Assembly: GCF_031020795.1 (NCBI RefSeq)
Contig: NZ_JAVHJP010000002.1
Coordinates: 310,001-374,000 of the forward strand
DNA: 64,000 bases
DNA from: Hydrogenophaga pseudoflava
GTDB lineage: Bacteria; Pseudomonadota; Gammaproteobacteria; Burkholderiales; Burkholderiaceae_C
Direction: 5' to 3'
Shown here: piece by piece, positions 56,305 to 64,000 of the stretch
Position numbering within the stretch: position 1 is the stretch's first letter
Layout of the letters: every line of letters starts with the position of its first letter
Notes under the pieces: model-generated
The model's input: only the letters and a program-made list of their open reading frames with translations
The model's database searches: none
Told to the model about the DNA's origin: nothing
Translations under genes and position numbers: made by a program

Positions 56305-57846
56305 ATGAGCAACCAGAACCTGTTCGTCGCGCTGCGCGACGCTTTCCCTGCCGACCTGGACCGCACCGCGGTGGAGACCGACAACGGCCTGAGCTATTCC
56401 TGGCGCGACCTGGACCGCGCCACCGCCATGGTGGCCAACCTGCTGGATTCGCTGGACCTGCCGCCCGCCTCGCGCATCGCCGTGCAGGTGGAAAAATCGG
56501 TCGAGGCCATGGTGCTGTACCTGGCCACGCTGCGCGCGGGCCATGTCTTCCTGCCGCTGAACACCGCCTACCAGAGCGCCGAGATCGAATACTTCATCGG
56601 CAATGCGGAACCGGCGGTCATGGTCTGCAGCCCGAAGAACCACGGCTGGGTCAGCAAGATCGCCTTCACCGCCGGCACGCAGTACGTGTTCACGCTGGGC
56701 GATGACCGCACCGGCAGCCTCCTGGAGCGCGCCGCGCACCACAGCGACCGCCACACGCCCGCGGTCCGCAGCGACGACGACCTGGCCGCCATCCTCTACA
56801 CCAGCGGCACCACCGGCCGCAGCAAGGGCGCCATGCTCACGCACGGCAACATGCGCAGCAACGCGGTGATGCTGCGCGAGTACTGGCAGTGGCAGGAGGG
56901 CGACGTGCTGATCCACGCGCTGCCCATCTTCCACGTGCATGGCCTGTTCGTGGCCATCCACGGCGCGCTCATCAACGGCAGCAAGATGATCTGGCTGGGC
57001 AAGTTCGACCCGAAGCTGGCGATCAGCCGGTTCCCGGAAGCCACGGTCTTCATGGGGGTGCCCACGCTCTACGTGCGCATGCTGGTCGAGCCCACGCTCA
57101 CGAAGGCGCAGGCGGCGCACATGCGCCTGTTCATCTCGGGTTCGGCGCCGCTGCTGATCGAGACCTTCACAGAATGGCAGGCCCGCACCGGCCACACCAT
57201 CCTGGAGCGCTACGGCATGAGCGAAACTGTGATGCTGACCTCCAACCCTTGCGGGCCGGACGTACGCTACGGCGGCGCTACCGAGCGGCGCGGCGGCACG
57301 GTGGGCTTTCCGTTGCCGGGCGTGACGCTGCGCGTGATGGAGGACGACGGTCATCCCGTGAAGCCGGGTGAGATCGGTGGCATCCAGGTCAAAGGCCCGA
57401 ACGTGTTCAAGGGCTACTGGCGGATGCCCGAGAAAACAGCCGAGGAATTCACCGCCGACGGTTTTTTCCGGACCGGTGATGTGGGCAAGGTGGACGAGCG
57501 CGGCTACGTCACGATTGTCGGCCGCAGCAAGGACCTGATCATCTCCGGCGGCTACAACGTCTACCCGGCCGAGATCGAGGGCTACATCAACGACATGCCG
57601 GGTGTGGCCGAGAGTGCGGTGATCGGCGTGCCGCATCCCGACTTCGGCGAGGTCGGCGTCGCGGTCATCATCCCCAAACCCGGGGCGGTCGTGGAACCGG
57701 ACCGGGTGATCGCCGAACTCAAGGCGAAACTCGCCAACTTCAAGATTCCCAAGCGCTGCATGGTGGTGGCCGAACTGCCGCGCAACACCATGGGCAAAGT
57801 GCAGAAGAACCTGCTGCGCGAACAGTACAGGGGCTCGTTCGCCTGA
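56305..57846 (+). CDS. matB: Malonyl-CoA synthetase MatB
   Basis: This 513-residue acyl-CoA ligase has the AMP-binding motif AAILYTSGTTGRSKGAMLTHGN, then IFHVHGLFVAIHGAL and YGMSETVMLTSNPCG. A hinge region RSKDLIISGGYNVYPAEIE and the catalytic lysine K498 in NTMGKVQKNLLRE complete the fold. These strings and the operon partner malonyl-CoA decarboxylase identify MatB, which ligates malonate to CoA. It ends the operon and is convergent with usp at 21 bp. Confidence 0.93.
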   Translation: MSNQNLFVALRDAFPADLDRTAVETDNGLSYSWRDLDRATAMVANLLDSLDLPPASRIAVQVEKSVEAMVLYLATLRAGHVFLPLNTAYQSAEIEYFIGNAEPAVMVCSPKNHGWVSKIAFTAGTQYVFTLGDDRTGSLLERAAHHSDRHTPAVRSDDDLAAILYTSGTTGRSKGAMLTHGNMRSNAVMLREYWQWQEGDVLIHALPIFHVHGLFVAIHGALINGSKMIWLGKFDPKLAISRFPEATVFMGVPTLYVRMLVEPTLTKAQAAHMRLFISGSAPLLIETFTEWQARTGHTILERYGMSETVMLTSNPCGPDVRYGGATERRGGTVGFPLPGVTLRVMEDDGHPVKPGEIGGIQVKGPNVFKGYWRMPEKTAEEFTADGFFRTGDVGKVDERGYVTIVGRSKDLIISGGYNVYPAEIEGYINDMPGVAESAVIGVPHPDFGEVGVAVIIPKPGAVVEPDRVIAELKAKLANFKIPKRCMVVAELPRNTMGKVQKNLLREQYRGSFA

Positions 57847-57867
57847 AAAAGAAAACGCGCCGGGCGG

Positions 57868-58311
57868 TTACCTCAAGACCAGCACGGGAATGTGCGAGTG
57901 CGTCAGCACCTGCTGTGTTTCGCTGCCCAGCAGCAGGCGCTTGATGCCCTTGCGGCCATGTGAGGCCATCACGATCAGGTCCACCTTGTTGCGCTTGGCC
58001 GCGGCAATGATGGCTTCTGCGATCAGGTCGGACTTGACGGTGATCGGCTTGACCTTGACCTCCCGCTTCTGGCCCGCGGCCTTTACCGCGTTGACCGCTT
58101 CCATGGCTTCGTCGTTCCACTGCTTCTCGATGCGCGCCACTTCCGCGGCCGCCAGGGCCACACCGCCCTCGAAGTAGGTTTGCGGGTAACGCGGCACCAC
58201 TTTCAGGGCCACGACCTCGGCGCCGGTGATGTCGGCCAGACCGATGGCGTGTTCCACCGCCATGTTGGACAGTTTGGAGCCATCGGTGGCCACGAGGATT
58301 CGCTTGTACAT
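57868..58311 (-). CDS. Universal stress protein (UspA family)
   Basis: This 147-residue protein has the Usp fold: MYKRILVATDGSKLSNMAV at the start and the ATP-binding motif VMASHGRKGIKRLLLGSETQQVL near the end (G-x2-G-x9-G(S/T) type). The start is ATG 58311 with GGAGAT upstream. An FNR-type box about 66 bp before the gene suggests induction under low oxygen, as known for some Usp proteins in Pseudomonas and Burkholderia. Confidence 0.92.
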   Translation of the reverse strand: MYKRILVATDGSKLSNMAVEHAIGLADITGAEVVALKVVPRYPQTYFEGGVALAAAEVARIEKQWNDEAMEAVNAVKAAGQKREVKVKPITVKSDLIAEAIIAAAKRNKVDLIVMASHGRKGIKRLLLGSETQQVLTHSHIPVLVLR

Positions 58312-58343
58312 GCTGATCTCCGGTGTGTTGTGGTTGGAAAGAC

Positions 58344-58390
58344 AATATAGGCTACGCATTGACTGCTGGGTAGCGGTTGACTTAAATCAA
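58344..58390 (-). promoter_or_regulatory. FNR-type box and -10 element of the usp promoter
   Basis: TTGACTTAAATCAA (58377-58390) matches the FNR/ANR half-sites TTGAY-N4-RTCAA. On the minus strand TATATT (58344-58349) is a good -10 box. The start site implied near 58337-58342 places the box centre at about -42 to -46, a class II activator position, with a leader of about 30 nt to the usp ATG. Confidence 0.75.
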
Positions 58391-58424
58391 CCGTATGAAA
58401 AGCGGCCTGAATTACCCTTGCGGC

Positions 58425-60791
58425 ATGAATGAGGCCGCCACCGCGTCCCCGGCGGGGCTTTTGCCGGGCAACGAGCCGTCTGCCCTGGCGCAGCGCGGGG
58501 AAGACCCGTTTGGGCGCCACCGCGGACCGCTGACCGTCATCGACGACTTTTCGGTGCTCGACGATCCGGTGGAGCAGAACGACTTCACCGAATTCAAAGA
58601 AATCGACGGCCAAACGGTGGCCGAATCGGTGCTCCTGGTGCAGGGCATGTACTGCGCCGCCTGTGCCGACACTGTCGAGTACGCACTGCAGGACCTGCCC
58701 GGCGTGCGCAGTGCGCGGGTGCATGCCGCCACGCGGCGCCTGATGCTGCAGTGGGAGCCAGGTGCCACGCGCATGTCTTCTCTGGCCGAAGCCGTGGGAC
58801 AGACTGGGTACCGGTTGCTGCCGCTGCAGCAGGCACTGTCCATCTCCGAGCGTCTGAAGGAAACCCGGCTGGCGCTCTGGCGCCTGTTCGTGGCCGGCTT
58901 CTGTGCCATGCAGGTGATGATGTACGCGTGGCCAGCCTACGTGGCCGAGCCGGGCGAGATGCCGGCCGACATCGACCAATTGCTGCGCTGGGCCAGCTGG
59001 GTGCTGAGCGTCCCCGTGGTCACCTTTGCCAGCGGGCCTTTTTTCAGGGGCGCCTGGCGTGATCTCAAGCTGGGCCGGGTCGGCATGGACACGCCGGTGT
59101 CCATCGGCATCCTCGTGGCCTTCCTGGCCAGCTCGGCCGCCACGTTCGATCCGACCGGGCCTTGGGGTCACGAGGTCTGGTTCGACTCCCTCACCATGTT
59201 TGTGTTCTTCCTGCTGGGGGGGCGGTATCTGGAACTGAAGGCCAGGGACCGCACCGCCGGGGCGCTGGATGCGCTGATGAACCGCCTGCCGGAGGTGTGC
59301 GAGCGGCAGACTTCCGATGGCCGTTTCGAGTCCCTCTCGGTGCGTCGTCTGTCGATGGGCGATGTGGTGCGGGTGCAGGCGGGTCAGGCTTTCCCGGGTG
59401 ACGGGCGGCTGCTCAGCGACACCGCGACCGTGGACGAGGCGCTGCTCACTGGCGAGTCCGATCCTGTGACCCGCCGACAGGGTGAGGGCGTGGTGGCGGG
59501 CAGTTACAACCTGGCGGGGCCAGTGCTGGTCGAGGTGCTGCGCCTGGGACGCGACACCCGTTTCGCGCAGATCGTGGCGCTGATGGAAAGGGCCTCCACC
59601 GAGAAGCCGCGTCTGGCCGTGCTGGCCGACCGCATTGCGGCGCCTTTCCTGGTACTGGTGCTGGCGGCGGCTGTATTGGCGTTCGCTTACTGGTGGCAGG
59701 TCGACCATTCGAAGGCGCTGGCTGTCGCCGTGGCCGTGCTCATCGTGACCTGTCCTTGTGCGCTGTCGCTGGCCACGCCGGCGGCGATGTTGAGTTCGGC
59801 GGGTGCGCTGGCCCGGCGCGGCATTCTCGTGCGCCGGTTACAGGCCTTCGAGACGCTGGCAGAGGTGGACGCGGTGGTGTTCGACAAGACCGGGACGCTC
59901 ACGCACGACCGTCTGGAGGTGACAGGCCTTCGGGTTCGCGAGGGGATGGACCCTCACCGGGTGCGGGCGCTGGCCGCCTCATTGGCCGAAGGGTCCCTGC
60001 ACCCGGTGTCCCGCGCGGTCGTGGCGTTTGCGCGCGATGCAGGCCTGGTCACCGGATCGGCGGGTTGGTCCGACGTGACCGAGGTGGCGGGGCAGGGACT
60101 GTCCGCGCGGAATGTGCAGGGTGATTTGCTTCGCATGGGGTCAGCGGCGTTCTGCGGCCTGGCCGGCGATGGCAAGGAAGCGCCTGTGGGCCGCGTTCAC
60201 CTGTCGGATGCCCGAGGATGGCTGGCCAGCTTTGATCTCAGCGAAGGTGTGCGCGAGGACGCCGCCCCGGCCGTGGCGGCCCTGCACCGGTCCGGGTTGC
60301 GCACCTGGCTGCTCTCGGGAGACCGGGAGGCGGCAGCCACAGTGGTGGGTGAGGCCGTGGGCGTCCAGAACGTGGTGGCTGGTGCCTCACCCGAGCAGAA
60401 GCTGGCGCAGATCGAGTCCATGCAGGCGCAGGGCCACCGGGTGGCCATGGTGGGCGATGGGCTCAACGACGGTCCGGTGCTGGCCAGGGCCGACACCTCG
60501 TTCGCGCTGGGTCATGCGGCACCGCTGGCGCAAGCGCAATCCGACTTCATCCTGCAAGGCGGCAAGGTGCAGGACGTGGTGTTGACCCTGCGGCAGGCCC
60601 GGTTCACGATGCGCATCGTCCGTCAGAACCTGGTATGGGCCGCGCTCTACAACCTCGTGTGCGTCCCCCTGGCGCTGGTCGGCTGGATGCCCCCTTGGCT
60701 GGCCGGTCTTGGCATGGCGGGGAGCTCGCTGCTGGTGATCCTCAACGCGCTGCGACTGGCTGCGGAGCCGCGAGAGCAGTCCAGTGTCTGA
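58425..60791 (+). CDS. ccoI: Copper-translocating P-type ATPase CcoI
   Basis: This 788-residue CPx ATPase delivers copper for cbb3 oxidase assembly. An N-terminal extension of about 65 residues precedes the heavy-metal-associated domain with GMYCAACADTVEYAL. Then come eight helices including the TCPCALSLATPAAM ion site, the phosphorylation motif VVFDKTGTLTHD and the hinge VAMVGDGLNDGPVLA. ATG 58425 is preferred; an ATG at 58395 lies only 4 bp after the FNR box of the divergent usp promoter. Neither has a clear ribosome site. ccoS and ccoNOQP follow. Confidence 0.9.
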   Translation: MNEAATASPAGLLPGNEPSALAQRGEDPFGRHRGPLTVIDDFSVLDDPVEQNDFTEFKEIDGQTVAESVLLVQGMYCAACADTVEYALQDLPGVRSARVHAATRRLMLQWEPGATRMSSLAEAVGQTGYRLLPLQQALSISERLKETRLALWRLFVAGFCAMQVMMYAWPAYVAEPGEMPADIDQLLRWASWVLSVPVVTFASGPFFRGAWRDLKLGRVGMDTPVSIGILVAFLASSAATFDPTGPWGHEVWFDSLTMFVFFLLGGRYLELKARDRTAGALDALMNRLPEVCERQTSDGRFESLSVRRLSMGDVVRVQAGQAFPGDGRLLSDTATVDEALLTGESDPVTRRQGEGVVAGSYNLAGPVLVEVLRLGRDTRFAQIVALMERASTEKPRLAVLADRIAAPFLVLVLAAAVLAFAYWWQVDHSKALAVAVAVLIVTCPCALSLATPAAMLSSAGALARRGILVRRLQAFETLAEVDAVVFDKTGTLTHDRLEVTGLRVREGMDPHRVRALAASLAEGSLHPVSRAVVAFARDAGLVTGSAGWSDVTEVAGQGLSARNVQGDLLRMGSAAFCGLAGDGKEAPVGRVHLSDARGWLASFDLSEGVREDAAPAVAALHRSGLRTWLLSGDREAAATVVGEAVGVQNVVAGASPEQKLAQIESMQAQGHRVAMVGDGLNDGPVLARADTSFALGHAAPLAQAQSDFILQGGKVQDVVLTLRQARFTMRIVRQNLVWAALYNLVCVPLALVGWMPPWLAGLGMAGSSLLVILNALRLAAEPREQSSV

Positions 60792-60838
60792 GCTGGTGGC
60801 CGGGAGTATCAGATTGAGATTTTTTTAAAGGATTCGGT

Positions 60839-60976
60839 ATGGACATCCTGTATCTGTTGATACCCGTCTCTATCGTGCTGGTCTTCGCGATCATCGGGGT
60901 GTTCTGGTGGGCACTTCATGCAGGTCAGTTCGACAACGTCGAGCGTGAGGGCGAGCGCATTCTTAGAGGCGATTGA
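60839..60976 (+). CDS. ccoS: cbb3 oxidase maturation protein CcoS
   Basis: This is a 45-residue single-helix membrane protein, MDILYLLIPVSIVLVFAIIG then FWWALHAGQFDNVEREGERI, the standard CcoS pattern needed for cofactor insertion into cbb3 oxidase. The ATG at 60839 follows AAAGGA. Its stop codon lies inside the FNR-type box that precedes ccoN. Confidence 0.93.
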   Translation: MDILYLLIPVSIVLVFAIIGVFWWALHAGQFDNVEREGERILRGD

Positions 60977-60986
60977 CGTAAGTCAA
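60973..60986 (+). promoter_or_regulatory. FNR-type box upstream of ccoN
   Basis: TTGACGTAAGTCAA is a perfect palindrome of the FNR/ANR type, centred 65 bp before the ccoN ATG. It overlaps the ccoS stop codon. FNR control of ccoN operons under low oxygen is well established in proteobacteria. Confidence 0.85.
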
Positions 60987-61044
60987 GGCGTCCACGGAGT
61001 TACATGTGGACACTTCGCCGGTGGCATTAATAGAGGAGTTCTGT

Positions 61045-62490
<1,446 letters not shown>

Positions 62491-62503
62491 GGAGAAGAAC
62501 AAC

Positions 62504-63235
62504 ATGGCCAGCAATGAACACATGAGCGGTCACGCCCGGATCGAGACCAGCAACTTCCTGATGATCGTCCTGATCACCCTCGTGGTGGCCGTCGGCGGTC
62601 TGGTGGAAATCGTTCCCCTGTTCTTTCAGAAGTCCACCACCCAGCCGATCGAAGGGCTCAAGCCTTACACCGCACTGCAAGTGGCGGGCCGCGACGTCTA
62701 CGTCAAGGAAGGTTGCTACAACTGCCACTCGCAGATGATCCGTCCCTTCCAGGCCGAGACGCTGCGCTACGGTCCCTACTCGGTGGCCGGCGAGTACGTC
62801 TACGACCACCCCTTCCAGTGGGGTTCGAAGCGCACCGGTCCCGATCTTCACCGCGTGGGTGGTCGCTACAGCGACGAGTGGCACCGTGCCCACCTGAACA
62901 ATCCGCGCGATGTGGTGCCCGAGTCCAACATGCCGGCCTATCCTTGGCTGGTTGAGAAGACTGTCAACGCCGAAGGCATTCCTGCCCGCATGAAGGCCCT
63001 GCGCACCCTGGGTGCGCCCTACAGCGACGAGGAAATCGCCAAGTCCGTGGAAGAAGTCAAAGGCAAGACCGAGCTGGACGCTGTGATCGCCTACCTGCAA
63101 GTGCTGGGCACCGCACGCAGTGCCGCCAAGCTTGCTCCTGCAGCCGCGGCGCCCGCTGCTGATGCAGCCCCGGCAGCCCCTGCTGCCGAAGCCGCCCAAC
63201 CCGCCGTGCCCGCCGCCGACGGCAAGACCCAGTAA
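62504..63235 (+). CDS. ccoO: cbb3-type cytochrome c oxidase subunit II (CcoO)
   Basis: This is a 243-residue membrane-anchored monoheme cytochrome c. The N-terminal helix is [21 protein letters not shown], the heme motif CYNCH is in [14 protein letters not shown], and the axial Met region is [10 protein letters not shown]. The last 40 residues are an unusually alanine/proline-rich tail. ATG 62504 follows GAGGAG. Confidence 0.95.
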   Translation: MASNEHMSGHARIETSNFLMIVLITLVVAVGGLVEIVPLFFQKSTTQPIEGLKPYTALQVAGRDVYVKEGCYNCHSQMIRPFQAETLRYGPYSVAGEYVYDHPFQWGSKRTGPDLHRVGGRYSDEWHRAHLNNPRDVVPESNMPAYPWLVEKTVNAEGIPARMKALRTLGAPYSDEEIAKSVEEVKGKTELDAVIAYLQVLGTARSAAKLAPAAAAPAADAAPAAPAAEAAQPAVPAADGKTQ

Positions 63236-63246
63236 GGGGCGAGACC

Positions 63247-63384
63247 ATGGACATCAACGATCTTCGCAGCATCGTCACGACGATCAGCCTGCTGACCTTT
63301 GTCGGCATCCTGGTCTGGGCCTGGTCCAAACGCAATCAGCGCGACTTCGAAGAGGCGGCCCAGCTTCCCTTCCAGGACGACTAA
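63247..63384 (+). CDS. ccoQ: cbb3-type oxidase subunit CcoQ
   Basis: This 45-residue single-helix protein (SIVTTISLLTFVGILVWAWS followed by KRNQRDFEEAAQLPF) has the usual CcoQ form and stabilises the oxidase complex. It sits between ccoO and ccoP, 11 bp after ccoO, with AGGGGCGAG as ribosome site. Confidence 0.93.
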   Translation: MDINDLRSIVTTISLLTFVGILVWAWSKRNQRDFEEAAQLPFQDD

Positions 63385-63414
63385 ACGCTTGCGGAACGAA
63401 CACGAGAAAACATC

Positions 63415-64000
63415 ATGAGCGACTTCATCAGCGACTTCTGGCACCTGTACGTGGCCGGCATCACGCTCGTCAGCATCATTGCCTGCGCGGTGCTGCTGTA
63501 CATCAGCGGCACGACCAAGGCGGCCACCCACGCCGACAACACCACGGGACACGTGTGGGACGGTGACCTGCGTGAAATGAACAACCCGCTTCCCAAGTGG
63601 TGGGTGTACCTGTTCATCATCACCGTGGTCTTTGGCCTCGTCTATGGCGCCCTCTATCCGATGTTCGGCAAGTTCCAGGGTGCCCTGGGCTGGTCGTCCC
63701 AGGGACAGCATGCGGCCGAAGTGAAAAAGGTCGAGGACGCCATCGCCCCGATCTACGCAAAGTACAACGGCATGAAGCCTGAGGACATTGCGGCCGACGC
63801 CCAGGCCATGGCCATTGGCGAGCGCCTGTTCATGAACTACTGCGCGCAGTGCCACGGTTCCGACGCCCGCGGTGCCAAGTCCTTCCCCAACCTCGCCGAC
63901 GGCGACTGGCTGGGTGGTTCCGACCACGCCTACATCAAGACCACGATTGCGCAAGGTCGTACCGGCGTGATGCCTCCGATGGCCGCCGCCGTGGGGGGGC
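63415..64000 (+). CDS. ccoP: cbb3-type cytochrome c oxidase subunit III (CcoP), 3' end outside window
   Basis: The first 195 residues of a diheme cytochrome c are in view. There are two N-terminal helices (LYVAGITLVSIIACAVLLYI and KWWVYLFIITVVFGLVYGALYP), the DGDLREMNNPLPKWW motif between them, and the first heme site CAQCH in NYCAQCHGSDARG. The second heme lies beyond 64000. CcoP is the electron entry point of the complex. Confidence 0.95.
   Translation, partial: MSDFISDFWHLYVAGITLVSIIACAVLLYISGTTKAATHADNTTGHVWDGDLREMNNPLPKWWVYLFIITVVFGLVYGALYPMFGKFQGALGWSSQGQHAAEVKKVEDAIAPIYAKYNGMKPEDIAADAQAMAIGERLFMNYCAQCHGSDARGAKSFPNLADGDWLGGSDHAYIKTTIAQGRTGVMPPMAAAVGG

Noticed and set aside
52461..57846. 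The operon after lgt as a fatty-acid beta-oxidation cluster because of the crotonase and ligase.
   Set aside because: Malonyl-CoA decarboxylase and MatB-type ligase motifs with a GntR regulator identify malonate use. No acyl-CoA dehydrogenase or thiolase is present.

Overview
The window is about 64 kb of GC-rich, densely packed bacterial chromosome. The gene content points to a betaproteobacterium of the order Burkholderiales, most likely Comamonadaceae and possibly near Hydrogenophaga (inference). Supporting signs are the tig / clpP / clpX / lon run, several Bug/TctC periplasmic binding proteins, a ccoI-ccoS-ccoNOQP order, hpnCDE squalene genes and a cytoplasmic FNR-like regulator. I found no rRNA, IS element, phage gene or CRISPR array. 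Every stretch without a gene is shorter than 300 bases.

Layout. 1-6574: a divergent tripartite tricarboxylate transporter locus, with DUF1631, a TctD-like response regulator and a partial TctE-like kinase on the minus strand and tctC-tctB-tctA on the plus strand. 6685-14022: a sigma54-dependent activator, then three 17-bp palindromes, a -24/-12 promoter and a branched-chain-type ABC transporter operon ending in an alpha/beta hydrolase. 14228-15555: a wrecked katE catalase. 15552-21524 (minus): a catabolic cassette of LysR regulator, frameshifted FAD-linked 2-hydroxyacid dehydrogenase, Bug protein, cytoplasmic sulfatase and its formylglycine-generating enzyme. 21645-24152: ferrochelatase, HAD phosphatase and GST. 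24165-30230: hpnE-hpnD and, 3 kb away, hpnC, with a GH25 lysozyme, a HiPIP, an FNR-like regulator and an orphan soluble histidine kinase between them. 30331-34708: an RND efflux pair behind a promoter with a TetR-type operator. 34795-41604: tRNA-Leu(UAG), tig, clpP, clpX, lon and a four-tRNA cluster (Gly, Cys, Gly, Leu). 41657-52361: core genes (hypothetical, UMF1-type MFS, murI, fumarase, UPF0114, acs, cytochrome c, Trp-rich protein, ilvD, lgt). 52405-57846: a malonate operon (matR, malonyl-CoA decarboxylase, Bug protein, enoyl-CoA hydratase-like, matB). 57868-64000: universal stress protein and the cbb3 oxidase locus ccoI-S-N-O-Q-P, with FNR-type boxes before usp and ccoN; ccoP runs off the end.

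How it fits together. The window mixes housekeeping (protein quality control, heme, cell wall, lipoprotein) with uptake and use of organic acids: a tripartite transporter, two further orphan Bug proteins, malonate activation and decarboxylation, acetyl-CoA synthetase and fumarase. Low-oxygen respiration (cbb3) appears to be FNR controlled, and an FNR-like protein with all four expected cysteines is encoded here. The parts that look least described are the sigma54 ABC/hydrolase module and the sulfatase/2-hydroxyacid dehydrogenase/Bug cassette, whose substrates cannot be read from sequence alone.
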